Shown here: positions 10,827 to 21,711 of the stretch, one piece after another
Layout: every line of letters begins with the position of its first letter
Position numbering within the stretch: the first letter of the stretch is position 1
Assembly (NCBI GenBank): GCA_000233775.1
Contig: CP003096.1
Span: 682,001-746,000 of the forward strand
Source of the DNA: Thermovirga lienii DSM 17291
GTDB taxonomy: Bacteria; Synergistota; Synergistia; Synergistales; Thermovirgaceae
Direction of reading: 5' to 3'
DNA length: 64,000 nt
Made by a program: the position numbers and the translations under genes
Notes under the pieces: generated by a model
Seen by the model: only the letters and a program-made list of their open reading frames with translations
Told to the model about the DNA's origin: nothing
Databases searched by the model: none

Positions 10827-11081
10827 GTGCCCTTACATGAGTTAGCTGTGCCTTATAGGGTAGTGGGTGCTAAGGCGGTAAAAAAAGCCTTGGAAAAGGG
10901 GAAGGTTAGAAAAGTTTTTATTGCGAAAGACGCTGATCCGTCCGTATCAGATGCATTGTTGGAGCAGGCCGTAAATGCGGGCGTTGAGGTGGAATGGGCG
11001 GATAGCAAAGTGATTTTAGGGCGAGCGTGTGCCATAGATAGGCCGGCTTCAGCGGCAGCAATAAGAAATGAAGAAAAATAG
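10827..11081 (+). CDS. L7Ae/L30e-like RNA-binding protein, YbxF type
   Basis: Small kink-turn RNA-binding protein of the bacterial L7Ae group, 84 residues. Seen: the start [31 protein letters not shown] with the family's alternating helix-strand pattern, and the [15 protein letters not shown] end typical of the group. The start is GTG 10827, placed 5 bases after AAGGGGGG and downstream of the promoter. The position between rpoC and rpsL matches ybxF of Bacillus. A ribosome-linked role is likely, though the exact RNA target is not shown. Confidence 0.88.
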   Translation: MPLHELAVPYRVVGAKAVKKALEKGKVRKVFIAKDADPSVSDALLEQAVNAGVEVEWADSKVILGRACAIDRPASAAAIRNEEK

Positions 11082-11134
11082 AAAATAACAAAAATAAAAA
11101 TAACAAAGGAAGTTCTCATGAAGGAGGGAGCTTT

Positions 11135-11506
11135 GTGCCTACGATTAATCAACTTATAAGAAAAGGTAGAGAAGAAAAGAAGAAACGCTCGGGAGCGCCG
11201 GCGCTCCAGGGGAATCCTATGCGAAGGGGAGTTTGTACTAGGGTCTATACCGTTACTCCTAAAAAACCTAACTCCGCTCTGCGTAAGGTTGCGAGGGTAA
11301 GGCTAACCAACGGTTTTGAGGTGACCTCATACATACCTGGTGTGGGTCACAATTTGCAAGAGCACTCTGTTGTGCTGGTTAGGGGAGGGCGTGTAAAGGA
11401 CCTTCCTGGTGTAAGGTATCATATAGTTCGTGGCACTTTGGATTGTGGCGGAGTTGAAGGCAGAAAACAGGGTCGTTCCAAGTACGGAGCCAGGAGACCC
11501 AAGTAG
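11135..11506 (+). CDS. rpsL: 30S ribosomal protein S12
   Basis: Decoding-centre protein of the small subunit, 123 residues. The [17 protein letters not shown] and [15 protein letters not shown] segments are conserved and keep the lysines whose change gives streptomycin resistance, so the allele looks sensitive. Starts with GTG after GAAGGAGGGAG. A perfect 16-base palindrome (11192-11207) lies in the coding sequence over the SGAPALQ codons. Confidence 0.98.
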   Translation: MPTINQLIRKGREEKKKRSGAPALQGNPMRRGVCTRVYTVTPKKPNSALRKVARVRLTNGFEVTSYIPGVGHNLQEHSVVLVRGGRVKDLPGVRYHIVRGTLDCGGVEGRKQGRSKYGARRPK

Positions 11507-11545
11507 CCTGAAAAGAAAAGAGTTCCGAAGGAGGGCAATTGGAGA

Positions 11546-12016
11546 ATGCCAAGAAAAGGTCATATTCGTAAAAGGAAGCCGCAGGTGGATCCTCGGTTTG
11601 GTCGGACCGACATTGCTAGATTTATCAATTGCATCATGTGGGACGGTAAGAAGAGCTTGGCTGAAAGAATAATGTATGGAGCCTTGGATCTGGCTGCCAA
11701 GCGCTTGAATACCGATCCGTTGGATGTATTTGAGAAAGCTATGGAGAACGTGAAGCCCATAGTAGAAGTTAGGCCGAGGCGTGTCGGTGGTGCCACATAT
11801 CAGGTACCAGTGGAAGTTCAGCCTGAGAGGGCTCAAGCTCTTGCCACGAGATGGATAATTCAGTATGCCCGAGCAAAGAAGGGTATGCCCATGGTGGAGA
11901 GGCTTGCTCGTGAGTTTATGGATGCTTACAAGGGTGAGGGTAGCTCTGTTAAGAAGAGAGAAGATACCCATAAGATGGCAGAGGCTAATAGGGCTTTTGC
12001 ACATTACAGATGGTAG
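11546..12016 (+). CDS. rpsG: 30S ribosomal protein S7
   Basis: Primary 16S rRNA binder that nucleates the head of the small subunit, 156 residues, full length. Typical segments: MPRKGHIRKR start, DPRFGRTDIARFINCIMWDGKK, YQVPVEVQPERAQALA and the C-terminal EANRAFAHYRW. It follows rpsL at 39 bases, as in the standard str operon, and has AAGGAGGGC upstream of ATG. In other bacteria S7 can repress this operon; I could not identify such a site here. Confidence 0.98.
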   Translation: MPRKGHIRKRKPQVDPRFGRTDIARFINCIMWDGKKSLAERIMYGALDLAAKRLNTDPLDVFEKAMENVKPIVEVRPRRVGGATYQVPVEVQPERAQALATRWIIQYARAKKGMPMVERLAREFMDAYKGEGSSVKKREDTHKMAEANRAFAHYRW

Positions 12017-12062
12017 AGTTCGTCAGGTGTGCAACGTGGCCCTGGCGGGATGGTGAGAAGGA

Positions 12063-14135
12063 ATGGACGTTGAAAAGATGGACAAACTTAGACGCATAAG
12101 AAATATAGGGATTGCTGCGCATATCGATGCGGGTAAGACTACCACTACTGAGAGGATACTCTTTTACACCGGTCGGAAGCATCGCATCGGGGAGGTTCAC
12201 GAGGGTGCTGCCACCATGGATTGGATGGAGCAGGAGAAGGAGAGGGGAATTACCATAACTTCTGCTGCTACTACGTGTCTTTGGAAAGATCACCATATTA
12301 ATATCATTGATACGCCCGGCCACGTGGATTTTACGGTAGAAGTCGAGCGTTCCATGAGAGTTCTTGATGGTGCGATAGCTGTTTTTTGCTCTGTTGGTGG
12401 GGTTGAGCCTCAATCTGAGACGGTGTGGAGGCAAGCAGATAAATATAGGGTTCCTAGGATAGCCTTTGTGAATAAAATGGACAGGGTGGGAGCCGATTTC
12501 TTGGGTGTGGTCTCTCAGATGAAGGAAAGGCTGGGGGCGAATGCGGTTCCGATACAAATGCCTGTCGGCAGCGAGGACTCCTTTTCTGGCGTTGTAGATT
12601 TGGTGAGTTGTAAGGCTGTCTTGTATCAGGATGAACTGGGTTCTCAGTATAAAGTCGTAGATGTTCCTCCTGAGTTGCAGGAGGAGGTCCAGTTAGCAAG
12701 AGAAGCCATGGTGGAGGCCTTGGCCGAGTTGGACGAGGAGTTGATGGAGTTATATCTTGAGGGGGAGGAAATCCCGGAGGAACTTCTAAAGAGGGTTATA
12801 AGGGAGAATACTATAAAGCTTAAGTTGTACCCAGTTCTCTGTGGTTCTGCATTTAAAAACAAGGGTATCCAGCCTCTATTGGATGCGGTCGTGGATTATT
12901 TGCCGAGCCCGTTGGATCTTCCCCCCGTACAGGGAGAGGATCCTAACACCGGTGAGGTTGTAGAGGTTTGCCCCGATCCGGATGAACCCTTTGCAGCTTT
13001 GGCGTTCAAGATAGTGGTGGATCCTTTTGTCGGCAGGTTGGTGTATTGCAGAGTTTACTCTGGCACCGTTAACGCAGGGGAGACTCTTGTGAACACTACG
13101 GCTAGGACGAAAGAGCGAGTTGGAAGGATCCTGCGTATGCATGCCAATAAACGAGAGGAGCTCGATCGTGCTGAGGCTGGTATGATAGTGGCTCTTCCGG
13201 GACTTAAAGCCACTAAGACGGGGGATACTATCTGCAGCGATAAGCGCCCAGTCGTGTTGGAGAGCCTGGAGTTCCCGGAGCCAGTTATCTCTTTGGCTGT
13301 GGAGCCCCAGAGTAAAGCGGACCAGGTGAAATTGTCCAAAGGGCTTGCTGGTCTTTCGGAAGAGGATCCGACCTTCAGAGTGCGCACCGATGAGGAGACT
13401 GGACAGACCATTATATCCGGAATGGGAGAGCTTCACCTTGAAATAATAGTAGATAGATTGAAGCGTGAATTTGGGGTTTCTGTGCGTGTGGGTAAACCTC
13501 AGGTTGCTTATCGTGAAACCATTAAAGCCAAGGCTACCGCGGAAGGTAAGTTCGTGCGCCAGTCTGGCGGTAGAGGACAGTATGGTCACGTGGTGCTGGA
13601 ACTTGAGCCTCTTGAGTCTAGATCGGGCTTTGAGTTTGTCGATAAGATAGTAGGAGGGGCTATTCCTAAGGAATATATACCCGCAGTTCAGAAGGGTATA
13701 GAAGAGGCAATGAACGCTGGAGTGCTGGGAGGATACCCTGTCATAGGGGTGAGAGCGACCCTTATCGACGGAAGCTATCACGAAGTGGATAGTTCCGAGA
13801 TGGCATTCAAGATAGCGGCTTCTATGGGCTTCAAAGAAGCTATGAAAAAGGCTCAGCCGGTGCTGTTGGAGCCCATAATGGAAGTGGAGGTTGTAACTCC
13901 GGAGGATTATCTAGGTGATGTTATGGGCGACCTCAATGCTAGAAGGGGACGTGTTGAGGGTATGAGCATGCGCGCCAATGCCCGTATTGTGAAGGCGTAT
14001 GTGCCCCTTGCAGAGATGTTTGGATACGCAACGGAGCTTAGGAGTAAAACTTCAGGTAGGGCTTCTTACTCCATGAAGTTTTCTCACTATGAGGAAGTTC
14101 CGCAGAATATTGCGGAAGAGCTTTTAAAGAAATAA
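12063..14135 (+). CDS. fusA: translation elongation factor G
   Basis: GTPase that drives translocation and, with RRF, ribosome recycling. 690 residues, normal length. G1 motif [15 protein letters not shown], switch I region [13 protein letters not shown]3 DTPGHVDF and G4 NKMDR are intact. The domain IV and V segments ([21 protein letters not shown]-like [11 protein letters not shown], and the [16 protein letters not shown] end) are present. Third gene of the str-type cluster, with tuf 37 bases downstream. A second in-frame ATG at 12078 is possible, but the first is as well placed. Confidence 0.98.
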   Translation: MDVEKMDKLRRIRNIGIAAHIDAGKTTTTERILFYTGRKHRIGEVHEGAATMDWMEQEKERGITITSAATTCLWKDHHINIIDTPGHVDFTVEVERSMRVLDGAIAVFCSVGGVEPQSETVWRQADKYRVPRIAFVNKMDRVGADFLGVVSQMKERLGANAVPIQMPVGSEDSFSGVVDLVSCKAVLYQDELGSQYKVVDVPPELQEEVQLAREAMVEALAELDEELMELYLEGEEIPEELLKRVIRENTIKLKLYPVLCGSAFKNKGIQPLLDAVVDYLPSPLDLPPVQGEDPNTGEVVEVCPDPDEPFAALAFKIVVDPFVGRLVYCRVYSGTVNAGETLVNTTARTKERVGRILRMHANKREELDRAEAGMIVALPGLKATKTGDTICSDKRPVVLESLEFPEPVISLAVEPQSKADQVKLSKGLAGLSEEDPTFRVRTDEETGQTIISGMGELHLEIIVDRLKREFGVSVRVGKPQVAYRETIKAKATAEGKFVRQSGGRGQYGHVVLELEPLESRSGFEFVDKIVGGAIPKEYIPAVQKGIEEAMNAGVLGGYPVIGVRATLIDGSYHEVDSSEMAFKIAASMGFKEAMKKAQPVLLEPIMEVEVVTPEDYLGDVMGDLNARRGRVEGMSMRANARIVKAYVPLAEMFGYATELRSKTSGRASYSMKFSHYEEVPQNIAEELLKK

Positions 14136-14172
14136 AAAATATTTGAGGCAGAATTACAAGGAGGGAATAGAA

Positions 14173-15375
14173 ATGGCGAAGGAGCATTTTGATAGGTCTA
14201 AGCCGCATTTGAACATAGGAACGATAGGTCACATTGACCATGGGAAGACGACGTTGACGGCAGCGATAACGAAGACGCTAGCTTCGGTGGGCTGGGCGGA
14301 TTTTACGCCTTTTGATCAGATAGACAAGGCGCCGGAGGAGCGAGAGCGTGGTATTACGATCAACATAGCGCACGTTGAGTATCAGACGGAGAAGAGGCAC
14401 TATGCGCACATAGACTGTCCTGGACACGCGGACTACATCAAGAACATGATCACTGGTGCTGCGCAGATGGACGGAGCCATATTGGTAGTTGCGGCAACCG
14501 ACGGACCGATGCCCCAGACGAGGGAGCACGTGCTGTTGGCGCGCCAGGTTAACGTACCTGCGTTGGTAGTGTTCATGAACAAGGTTGACATGGTGGATGA
14601 CGAGGAGCTTTTGGATCTTGTTGAGATGGAGATCAGGGACTTGTTGAGCAAGTATGAATTCCCTGGCGATGAGGTTCCTGTGATCAGGGGTTCAGCGCTG
14701 AAGGCGTTGGAGTCCGAGGACAGCAGCAGGGACAATCCATGGGCGAAGGCCATATGGGAGCTTATGGATGCATGCGACAGTTACATACCGGAGCCGCAGC
14801 GTGAGGTTGACAAGCCATTCTTGATGCCCATAGAGGACGTGTTCACGATCACTGGTCGTGGAACGGTTGTAACTGGTAGGGTAGAGCGTGGAATCATCAA
14901 GCCTGGTGATGAGGTAGAGATAGTAGGTATGCAGGAGGATACTCGGAAGACGGTAGCGACGTCTCTTGAGATGTTCCGCAAGATATTGGACGAGGCCATA
15001 GCGGGCGACAACGTTGGGGTGCTTTTGCGTGGAGTTGGCAAGGATGACGTTGAGCGTGGTCAGGTATTGGCGAAGCCTGGCAGCATTACGCCGCACAAGC
15101 ACTTTATGGCCGAGGTTTACGTATTGAAGAAAGAGGAAGGTGGCCGTCACACTCCATTCTTCTCGGGTTACAAGCCTCAGTTCTATTTCAGGACGACGGA
15201 CGTTACTGGCGAGATCAAGTTGCCTGAGGGAGTGGAGATGGTAATGCCTGGAGACAACTCTCAGTTTGAGGTTAAGTTGATAGTGCCAGTAGCTTTGGAG
15301 GAAGGTTTGCGTTTTGCAGTTCGTGAAGGTGGCCGCACGGTCGGCGCTGGTGTCGTAACGAAAATTTTGGACTAA
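14173..15375 (+). CDS. tuf: translation elongation factor Tu
   Basis: Delivers aminoacyl-tRNA to the ribosome as a GTP complex. 400 residues from ATG 14173, placed after AAGGAGGGAATAGAA; the frame is open further upstream but without a start that fits. G1 [14 protein letters not shown], switch [26 protein letters not shown] and NKVDMVDD are intact, as are the beta-barrel domains ([34 protein letters not shown]). Codon choice differs slightly from neighbouring genes, consistent with very high expression. A second tuf copy outside the window cannot be excluded. Confidence 0.98.
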   Translation: MAKEHFDRSKPHLNIGTIGHIDHGKTTLTAAITKTLASVGWADFTPFDQIDKAPEERERGITINIAHVEYQTEKRHYAHIDCPGHADYIKNMITGAAQMDGAILVVAATDGPMPQTREHVLLARQVNVPALVVFMNKVDMVDDEELLDLVEMEIRDLLSKYEFPGDEVPVIRGSALKALESEDSSRDNPWAKAIWELMDACDSYIPEPQREVDKPFLMPIEDVFTITGRGTVVTGRVERGIIKPGDEVEIVGMQEDTRKTVATSLEMFRKILDEAIAGDNVGVLLRGVGKDDVERGQVLAKPGSITPHKHFMAEVYVLKKEEGGRHTPFFSGYKPQFYFRTTDVTGEIKLPEGVEMVMPGDNSQFEVKLIVPVALEEGLRFAVREGGRTVGAGVVTKILD

Positions 15376-15399
15376 TGTGTCCCAAGGGGGCAGAGTATA

Positions 15400-15705
15400 G
15401 TGGCTAAAAAGATCAGAATAAAACTCAAAGCCTTTGATCATAGAGCGTTGGATGCCTCTGCGCAGCAGATTGCGGAGACTGCGCAGAGGACTGGTGCCAA
15501 AGTTTCTGGCCCCATTCCTTTGCCAACGGAGATCAATAGGTTTACAGTGTTGAAGTCTCCGCACAAAGACAAGGATGCCCGTGAACAGTTTGAAATGAGG
15601 ACTCATAAGAGGCTCATCGATATAATAGAGCCAAATCAGAAGACCATGGAGTCTCTTATGCAGCTGAACCTCCCCTCGGGCGTGGATATTCAAATCAAAC
15701 TATAG
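15400..15705 (+). CDS. rpsJ: 30S ribosomal protein S10
   Basis: Small-subunit head protein (NusE in antitermination), 101 residues. [14 protein letters not shown], the [22 protein letters not shown] loop and the [12 protein letters not shown] segment identify it. It starts with GTG 24 bases after tuf and opens the S10 cluster, so the str and S10 groups are fused into one run here. Confidence 0.98.
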   Translation: MAKKIRIKLKAFDHRALDASAQQIAETAQRTGAKVSGPIPLPTEINRFTVLKSPHKDKDAREQFEMRTHKRLIDIIEPNQKTMESLMQLNLPSGVDIQIKL

Positions 15706-15737
15706 GGGAGCTCTGAGCTGAAAGGAGCGAGTATGAT

Positions 15738-16373
15738 ATGAGCGTTGGAATTTTAGGACGAAAACTTGGAATGACTCAGATATACAACGAAGAAGGCGTC
15801 GCAGTGCCAGTTACTGTGGTTGAAGCAGGTCCATGTGTCATAGTGGATATCAGGGATGAAGCAAGAAATGGTTATAATGCCATAGTGGCAGGTTTCGGAG
15901 ACGTTAAGCCAGGCAAGTTGACGAAGCCCTTCAAGGGAGTATTTGAGAAGCACAACCTTGAGCCTAAGAGGTGGCTAAGGGAATTTCGTGTTGAGTCCGT
16001 CGAAGGCTACGAGATAGGCCAGGAAATAAAGGTGGATATTTTTGAAAAAGGCGAGAAAGTGGACGTTACAGGCAAAAGCAAGGGTAAGGGTTATGCTGGC
16101 GTCATGAAGAGGCATAACTTCTCGGGAGGCCCTGCTAGCCACGGTTCATCTAAGTTCCACAGACAGCCTGGTTCTGCTGGCGCAAGCAGCTACCCTGGCC
16201 ATATCTTCAAGGGTAAGACAATGCCTGGTAGGTTGGGAAATGAAAGAGTTACAGTTAAAGGGCTCACAGTAGTCGATTTGGATACTGAGAACAACCTGTT
16301 GTTGATTAAGGGAGCCATCCCAGGGCCAAGAAACGGCCTTGTGATGATCCGTAAAACAGGCTCGTCGGAATAA
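15738..16373 (+). CDS. rplC: 50S ribosomal protein L3
   Basis: Early 23S rRNA binder near the peptidyl transferase centre, 211 residues. Diagnostic are the start GILGRKLGMTQIY, the long loop KGYAGVMKRHNFSGGPASHGSSKFHRQPGS, which contains the glutamine methylated in other bacteria, and PGRLGNERVTVKGL. ATG start after AAAGGAGCG. Confidence 0.98.
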   Translation: MSVGILGRKLGMTQIYNEEGVAVPVTVVEAGPCVIVDIRDEARNGYNAIVAGFGDVKPGKLTKPFKGVFEKHNLEPKRWLREFRVESVEGYEIGQEIKVDIFEKGEKVDVTGKSKGKGYAGVMKRHNFSGGPASHGSSKFHRQPGSAGASSYPGHIFKGKTMPGRLGNERVTVKGLTVVDLDTENNLLLIKGAIPGPRNGLVMIRKTGSSE

Positions 16374-16387
16374 GGGGGCAATACGAG

Positions 16388-17014
16388 ATGCCAACAGTCA
16401 AAGTTGTTAACCTAAAAGGTGAAATCGTAGGCGAGCAGCAGCTATCAGATGCCGTTTTCAGTGCTCCGGTTCACGTGCCTGCAATGCACCAAGTGGTGGT
16501 TGCCCAATTGGCCAATAGGAGACAGGGAACCCACTCCACCAAAAGTCGCGGTGAAGTTAGAGGCGGTGGAAGGAAGCCTTGGAGGCAGAAGCACACTGGA
16601 AGGGCACGTCATGGAAGTAGAAGGTCGCCTATTTGGGTCGGTGGTGGTGTAGCTCATGGTCCAGTGCCTAGAGATTACCACCAGAAAGTAAACAAAAAGG
16701 TCAGAAGGCTTGCACTCAAGAGCGCTCTTTCGTTGAAGGTTATGGAAGATAAACTCGTGGTGCTTGATTCTTTCGATATGGAGAAGCCGAGCACCAAGGC
16801 AGTGGTCAGCTTCTTGGAGAGCATCAATGGAGGCAAGAAGCCTCTCTTTATGGTGGCCCAGAGCAGCAATGCTGCTTACAAGTCTGTGAGCAACATCCCG
16901 AAGGCTAAGGTCCTTCATGTTGACAGCATAAACGTCTACGACTTGGTACACCACGACCACTTGATAATCACTAAAGATGCTGTCAAGCGAGTAGAGGAGG
17001 TGTACGGAAGATGA
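16388..17014 (+). CDS. rplD: 50S ribosomal protein L4
   Basis: Binds 23S rRNA and lines the exit tunnel; its extended loop ([26 protein letters not shown]) is clear. 208 residues. In E. coli free L4 represses the S10 operon; the leader structure needed for that was not recognised here. Its stop overlaps the rplW start by ATGA. Confidence 0.97.
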   Translation: MPTVKVVNLKGEIVGEQQLSDAVFSAPVHVPAMHQVVVAQLANRRQGTHSTKSRGEVRGGGRKPWRQKHTGRARHGSRRSPIWVGGGVAHGPVPRDYHQKVNKKVRRLALKSALSLKVMEDKLVVLDSFDMEKPSTKAVVSFLESINGGKKPLFMVAQSSNAAYKSVSNIPKAKVLHVDSINVYDLVHHDHLIITKDAVKRVEEVYGR

Positions 17015-17307
17015 ACCTCACACCTTACGACATAATAATAAGGCCGATAATTACCGAGAAATCTAGCCGACAGATGGAGAACAACAAGTACACCTTTGAA
17101 GTTAACAAGGATGCTAACAAAATCCAGATAAAGAAGGCCATAAGCGAGATTTTCAAGGTAAAGGTCGACTCCGTTCATACCATAAAGGTTAGGTCGAAGC
17201 CGAAGAGATTGGGCGTTCACCTTGGGCGTTCCAGATCCTGGAAGAAGGCTATAGTTACCTTGAAGCCCGGCGAACGGATTGAGTTCTTTGAGGGCGCAAA
17301 TATTTAG
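17011..17307 (+). CDS. rplW: 50S ribosomal protein L23
   Basis: Protein at the tunnel exit that docks trigger factor and SRP, 98 residues. The core [34 protein letters not shown] and the C-terminal [14 protein letters not shown] are typical. Coupled to rplD by a 4-base overlap with AGAGGAGGTG inside the end of rplD. Confidence 0.97.
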   Translation: MNLTPYDIIIRPIITEKSSRQMENNKYTFEVNKDANKIQIKKAISEIFKVKVDSVHTIKVRSKPKRLGVHLGRSRSWKKAIVTLKPGERIEFFEGANI

Positions 17308-17325
17308 CCGGGGGAGGACTGAAAA

Positions 17326-18153
17326 GTGAGCATAAAAGTATACAAACCAACTACACCAGGTAGAAGGTTTATGACGGGATATACCTTTGAGGAGATAACC
17401 AAGACGGAACCGGAGAAGTCCTTGGTTGTATCCCTCAAGAAGAAGGGTGGAAGGAACAACTTAGGTCGAGTGACTATGCGCCATCGAGGTGGCGGTCACA
17501 AAAGACTCTACAGAATAATCGACTTTAAGAGGAATAAAATAGGAGTTCCTGGCAAGGTTGCAGCCATAGAGTACGACCCAAACCGTTCCGCTAGGATAGC
17601 TTTGATTCATTATGTCGATGGAGAAAAGCGTTACATATTGGCCCCCGTGGGTCTTGCCGTAGGAGACACAATCATGGCAGGTCCCGATGCGGATATTAAG
17701 CCGGGCAACGCTCTAAAGTTGAAAGATATGCCGGTGGGTACGTTTATCCACAACATTGAGCTTGAGCCAGGGCGTGGGGGTGTCCTTGTGAGGTCTGCCG
17801 GCGCAGCTGCGCAGCTCATGGCGAAGGAAGGCAAGTACGCTTATGTAAGGATGCCTAGCGGTGAACTCAGGCTAATCTTGCAGGAGTGCATGGCTACGGT
17901 TGGCCAGGTTGGCAATGTCGATCATGAAAACGTTACCAAGGGCAAGGCGGGGAGAAACAGATGGCTTGGCCGGAGGCCCCACGTTAGAGGTATGGTTATG
18001 AACCCTGTGGATCATCCTATGGGTGGTGGTGAAGGCAGAAGTAAATCTAACAAACATCCTGTTTCTCCTTGGGGCACGCCAGCAAAGGGATACAGGACGC
18101 GTAAGAGGAAGCCGTCCGACAAATATATAGTGCGGCGTAGATACGACAAGTAG
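17326..18153 (+). CDS. rplB: 50S ribosomal protein L2
   Basis: Highly conserved 23S rRNA binder needed for subunit joining and peptidyl transfer, 275 residues. Seen: the [20 protein letters not shown]-binding stretch, the SH3-like centre, and the C-terminal [24 protein letters not shown] with the family's essential histidine. GTG start after GGGGGAGGAC. Confidence 0.98.
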   Translation: MSIKVYKPTTPGRRFMTGYTFEEITKTEPEKSLVVSLKKKGGRNNLGRVTMRHRGGGHKRLYRIIDFKRNKIGVPGKVAAIEYDPNRSARIALIHYVDGEKRYILAPVGLAVGDTIMAGPDADIKPGNALKLKDMPVGTFIHNIELEPGRGGVLVRSAGAAAQLMAKEGKYAYVRMPSGELRLILQECMATVGQVGNVDHENVTKGKAGRNRWLGRRPHVRGMVMNPVDHPMGGGEGRSKSNKHPVSPWGTPAKGYRTRKRKPSDKYIVRRRYDK

Positions 18154-18171
18154 CGTCGAGGAGGGACAAAG

Positions 18172-18453
18172 ATGGCTCGATCCACAAAAAAAGGACCCTT
18201 TGTTGATCAGAAGTTACTAAGAAAGATTGAGATGATGAATGCAGAGGGTAAAAAAAGAGTTATAAAAACATGGTCAAGGCGGTCCACCATAGTGCCTGAC
18301 ATGATTGGGCACACGATAGCGGTGCATAATGGAAGAACCCACATTCCTATATTCATAAGCGAGAACATGGTGGGCCACAAGTTGGGCGAATTTGCGCCGA
18401 CCAGGAAATTTGGTGGACATGCTGGACAGGAAAGGTCCACCAAGGTCAGGTAG
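18172..18453 (+). CDS. rpsS: 30S ribosomal protein S19
   Basis: Small-subunit head protein that contacts S13 and the A-site tRNA region, 93 residues. [38 protein letters not shown] and [15 protein letters not shown] are characteristic. ATG start 10 bases after GAGGAGGGA. Confidence 0.98.
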   Translation: MARSTKKGPFVDQKLLRKIEMMNAEGKKRVIKTWSRRSTIVPDMIGHTIAVHNGRTHIPIFISENMVGHKLGEFAPTRKFGGHAGQERSTKVR

Positions 18454-18465
18454 GAGGGAATGATT

Positions 18466-18798
18466 ATGGAAGCCAAAGCGACTTTGAGACAAGTACGGAT
18501 CTCGCCTTTTAAAACCAGGCAGGTCCTGTCCTTGATAAGGGGCAAAAAGGCAGATCAAGCTCTCATAACCCTCCGGTACACGCCGAAGAAGGCTGCGAGG
18601 ATAATTGAGAAGGCCCTTCGTAGTGCTATAGCGAATGCTGAGCATAATTACGGCATGGATGTAGATAAACTCTATGTAGTGAGGGCCTTTGCGGACCAGG
18701 GACCTTCGATGAAGAGATGGAGACCGGTGTCGATGGGTAGGGTGCATGGATATCGCCATCGCACCAGCCACATAACAGTTGTGGTCGCTGAACGTTAA
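18466..18798 (+). CDS. rplV: 50S ribosomal protein L22
   Basis: Lines the exit tunnel with L4, 110 residues. RQVRISPFKTRQVLSLIRGK and the tunnel hairpin region GPSMKRWRPVSMGRVHGYRHRTSHI are typical; changes there give macrolide resistance in other bacteria, and none is evident. ATG 18466 is chosen over ATG 18460, because AGGAGGG ends one base before the earlier codon and seven before the later one. Confidence 0.96.
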   Translation: MEAKATLRQVRISPFKTRQVLSLIRGKKADQALITLRYTPKKAARIIEKALRSAIANAEHNYGMDVDKLYVVRAFADQGPSMKRWRPVSMGRVHGYRHRTSHITVVVAER

Positions 18799-18811
18799 GG
18801 AGGGTTGAAAA

Positions 18812-19483
18812 TTGGGCCAAAAAGTACACCCCATAGGTTTTAGAATAGGTGTTGTCAAAGAGTGGGAATCCAAGTGGTTTGCAGGGGGCAAAGATTATTC
18901 CAAAAACCTTCATGAGGACCTGAAGGTAAGGGAGTTCTTGCTCAAGAGGTGGTCCAACGCTGGAGTTTCCAGAGTGGAGATCGAACGTATTGGGAACGTC
19001 ATGCGTTTTACGGTTTGGACCGCCCGGCCTGGTGTTGTAATCGGAAAGGGTGGCAGCGAAATACAGGCAGTCAGAGACGAACTTCAGGCACTTACTGGCA
19101 AAAAAGTGATGATCAACATCCAGGAAATTAAAAATCCCGACACGGATGCCCAGTTGGTGGCTGAGGGTATAGCTTCTGCCCTGGAGCGCAGGGTTAGCTT
19201 CAGGAGGGCAATGAAGCAGGCGATATTTAGAGCCATGAAGGGCGGTAGTGAAGGGATAAAGGTTCAGTGCAGCGGAAGGTTAGGAGGCGCTGAGATCGCC
19301 CGTTCCGAGTGGTATCTAGAGGGTCGTCTTCCACTTTCCACTTTGCGCAACGATATTGATTACGGTTTTGCTGAGGCAAAAACCCTTTATGGTGTCATAG
19401 GGGTCAAGGTATGGATAAATAAGGGGAGAGTCAAGCAGCCCCTAGCGTCCACTCAGCAGCCCCAAGCGGAAGAGGGGAGGTAG
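18812..19483 (+). CDS. rpsC: 30S ribosomal protein S3
   Basis: Mouth of the mRNA entry channel, 223 residues. [17 protein letters not shown] start, KH domain with [12 protein letters not shown], and the C-terminal domain [15 protein letters not shown]. The start is TTG, 6 bases after AAGGAGGG. The C-terminal tail QQPQAEEGR is short and acidic. Confidence 0.97.
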   Translation: MGQKVHPIGFRIGVVKEWESKWFAGGKDYSKNLHEDLKVREFLLKRWSNAGVSRVEIERIGNVMRFTVWTARPGVVIGKGGSEIQAVRDELQALTGKKVMINIQEIKNPDTDAQLVAEGIASALERRVSFRRAMKQAIFRAMKGGSEGIKVQCSGRLGGAEIARSEWYLEGRLPLSTLRNDIDYGFAEAKTLYGVIGVKVWINKGRVKQPLASTQQPQAEEGR

Positions 19484-19489
19484 TTTGGG

Positions 19490-19912
19490 ATGCTTATGCC
19501 TAAGAGAGTCAAATACAGAAAACCACATAGAAAACCCCTTCGTGGAAGATCCAAGGGCGGAACGTACATAGCTTTTGGTGAATATGGGCTCCAGGCGCTT
19601 GAAGGGGCATGGATTACAGCTAGACAGATAGAGGCCGCTCGTATTGCCATATCGAGGAAGATGAAAAAGGGAGGAAAGATCTGGATTAGAATATTTCCGG
19701 ATGTTCCTTACACCAAAAAGCCGTTGGAAACCCGAATGGGTAAAGGAAAAGGTTCCCCTGAGTTTTGGGTTGCTCCTGTAAAACGTGGCAGGATAATGTT
19801 TGAGATCGCGGGGGTTCCTCGGAGTGTGGCAGAGATGGCTTTTAGGACAGCTTCTCATAAGCTTCCTATCAAAGTGAGAATGGTTGCCCGCGAAGGAATG
19901 GGTGGTGAATAA
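19490..19912 (+). CDS. rplP: 50S ribosomal protein L16
   Basis: Large-subunit protein at the A site, 140 residues. [15 protein letters not shown] start, [24 protein letters not shown], the conserved arginine loop [13 protein letters not shown]-like segment ([16 protein letters not shown]) and [14 protein letters not shown] identify it. Six bases separate it from rpsC. Confidence 0.98.
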   Translation: MLMPKRVKYRKPHRKPLRGRSKGGTYIAFGEYGLQALEGAWITARQIEAARIAISRKMKKGGKIWIRIFPDVPYTKKPLETRMGKGKGSPEFWVAPVKRGRIMFEIAGVPRSVAEMAFRTASHKLPIKVRMVAREGMGGE

Positions 19913-19914
19913 GC

Positions 19915-20121
19915 ATGAAGGCCAAGGAACTTAGAGATTTGACCATAGAGGAACTTAAGGAGAAGCACAAACAGTTCAAGGAAGAGCTGTTTAACCTCAG
20001 GTTCCAACATGCCATTGGGCAACTGGGCAATACAAATCGCATAAAAGAAGTTAAAAGATCAATTGCCAGAGTCCTGACGATCATGCGCGAGAAAGAAATA
20101 AGCGCTGAGCGTAAGGTATAG
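19915..20121 (+). CDS. rpmC: 50S ribosomal protein L29
   Basis: Small two-helix protein near the tunnel exit, 68 residues. [30 protein letters not shown] and the conserved [22 protein letters not shown] are textbook for the family. Starts 3 bases after the rplP stop. Confidence 0.97.
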   Translation: MKAKELRDLTIEELKEKHKQFKEELFNLRFQHAIGQLGNTNRIKEVKRSIARVLTIMREKEISAERKV

Positions 20122-20137
20122 GGGGGTGTAGGTTACC

Positions 20138-20422
20138 ATGAGTTCAACTAGACGAAAAAATAAAGTTGGTATAGTCGTCAGCGATAAAATGCAGAAGACT
20201 GTCGTAGTAAGAGTCGACCGCATGGCCAAGCACCCGCTATACGGGAAGGCAGTGCTTCGAAGCAAGAAGTTTATGGCTCATGACGAAGACTTCAATTGCA
20301 AAGTAGGCGACAAGGTTAGGATCGAAGAAACAAGGCCACTTAGCCGTCATAAGAGGTGGAAAGTGGTGGAGGTAATAGAGAGGGCCCCCATTCTTGGGAC
20401 CGAGGTTGGGAAGGAGGCCTAG
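20138..20422 (+). CDS. rpsQ: 30S ribosomal protein S17
   Basis: 16S rRNA-binding OB-fold protein, 94 residues. [39 protein letters not shown] and the [20 protein letters not shown] end are typical. ATG after GGGGGTGTAGGT. Confidence 0.97.
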   Translation: MSSTRRKNKVGIVVSDKMQKTVVVRVDRMAKHPLYGKAVLRSKKFMAHDEDFNCKVGDKVRIEETRPLSRHKRWKVVEVIERAPILGTEVGKEA

Positions 20423-20425
20423 GCG

Positions 20426-20794
20426 ATGATACAGCTGCATACCATGCTGAATGTCGCAGACAATTCAGGCGCAAAGAAGATTATGTGCATACAGGTTCTT
20501 GGTGGCACTAGGAAGAGATATGCTAGAGTCGGAGACGTCATTGTGGCGTCTGTGAAGGAAGCCATCCCTAACAGTAATGTCGCCAAGGGAACTGTGGTAA
20601 AGGCCGTTGTCGTAAGAACCAAGAAAGAGATCAGAAGGAAAGATGGTTCTTACGTAAGGTTCGATGATAATGCCGCAGTAGTGATCGATAACAATGGAGA
20701 TCCAAGAGGGACGCGAATATTTGGTCCAGTAGCTCGTGAACTCCGCGAAAAGAGGTTCATGCGTATAGTCTCTCTTGCTCCAGAGGTTGTATAG
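20426..20794 (+). CDS. rplN: 50S ribosomal protein L14
   Basis: Large-subunit interface protein that forms bridge B8 and contacts L19 and RsfS, 122 residues. [19 protein letters not shown] start, [21 protein letters not shown] and [27 protein letters not shown] end are diagnostic. Three bases after rpsQ. Confidence 0.98.
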   Translation: MIQLHTMLNVADNSGAKKIMCIQVLGGTRKRYARVGDVIVASVKEAIPNSNVAKGTVVKAVVVRTKKEIRRKDGSYVRFDDNAAVVIDNNGDPRGTRIFGPVARELREKRFMRIVSLAPEVV

Positions 20795-20810
20795 GAGGGC
20801 TCGACATAAA

Positions 20811-21137
20811 ATGAGCAAAATGAGAATTAAAAAAGGCGATAGGGTGCGAGTCATATCCGGTAAAGATAAGGGTAAAGAAGGAAAGGTCCTGAGAAGGGAT
20901 CCCAAGAGGGATATGGTAGTAGTAGAAGGGGTAAACATGGTTACGAAGCACGTCAGGCCCAGTGCCAAGAACCCTTCTGGAGGTATCATAAAGCAGGAAG
21001 CTCCAATTTATGCCTGCAAGGTTATGTTGGTTTGCCCTGCATGTGGTAATCCTACTAGGGTTAGCCGTGCGTACCTAGAAGACGGTAGCAAGGTGCGCAT
21101 CTGCAAGAAATGTAACGAAATAATAGACAAGGTCTAG
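20811..21137 (+). CDS. rplX: 50S ribosomal protein L24
   Basis: Assembly initiator of the large subunit, 108 residues with a KOW motif at the start ([21 protein letters not shown]) and a possible four-cysteine zinc knuckle (VCPACG...ICKKCNE). The start ATG 20811 is 11 bases after GGAGGG; a frame open further upstream overlaps rplN and has no suitable start. Confidence 0.96.
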   Translation: MSKMRIKKGDRVRVISGKDKGKEGKVLRRDPKRDMVVVEGVNMVTKHVRPSAKNPSGGIIKQEAPIYACKVMLVCPACGNPTRVSRAYLEDGSKVRICKKCNEIIDKV

Positions 21138-21154
21138 AAGGAGGCGATTCCATA

Positions 21155-21697
21155 ATGGTACCGCGTCTTGCGGAAAAATACAAAAAAGAGATAACGCCTC
21201 GCCTCCAAGAGAAGTTCGGGTACAAGAACGTAATGGAGGTCCCAAGGATAGAAAAAGTGGTAATAAACGTAGGCGTAGGCGAAGCGAAGCAGGATTATAA
21301 GCCTATGGAAGCTGCTGTATCTGAGCTGAGGACCATCACGGGGCAGCAACCTCTGATCAAGAGGGCTAAGAAGTCTGTTGCAGGTTTTAAGGTCAGGGAA
21401 GGCATGCCCGTGGGTTGTAGTGTGACACTCAGAGGTGCAAAAATGTGGGAATTCCTTGATAGGATGATCTCATTGGCTTTGCCCAGGATCAAAGACTTCA
21501 GGGGAGTATCCCCCAAAGCTTTCGACGGCAGGGGCAATTACAACCTTGGACTGAAGGAACAGCTTATTTTCCCAGAGATCGACTATGATAAGGTAAGCCG
21601 CGTTCGTGGAATGAATATTACGATAGTTACGACTGCAAAAACTGACGAGGAAGCCCTTTCTCTGTTGAAAGAGATAGGGATGCCCTTCAGTGATTAA
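21155..21697 (+). CDS. rplE: 50S ribosomal protein L5
   Basis: 5S rRNA-binding protein of the central protuberance that contacts P-site tRNA, 180 residues. [20 protein letters not shown], the [22 protein letters not shown] centre and the [29 protein letters not shown] end are typical. ATG after AAGGAGGCG. Confidence 0.98.
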   Translation: MVPRLAEKYKKEITPRLQEKFGYKNVMEVPRIEKVVINVGVGEAKQDYKPMEAAVSELRTITGQQPLIKRAKKSVAGFKVREGMPVGCSVTLRGAKMWEFLDRMISLALPRIKDFRGVSPKAFDGRGNYNLGLKEQLIFPEIDYDKVSRVRGMNITIVTTAKTDEEALSLLKEIGMPFSD

Positions 21698-21711
21698 GGA
21701 GGGGATGAGGT

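Noticed and set aside
12876-13781. Long open frame antisense to fusA (301 codons)
   Set aside because: It mirrors the codon structure of fusA, has no plausible ribosome binding site or recognisable protein pattern, and low-complexity composition typical of antisense frames.
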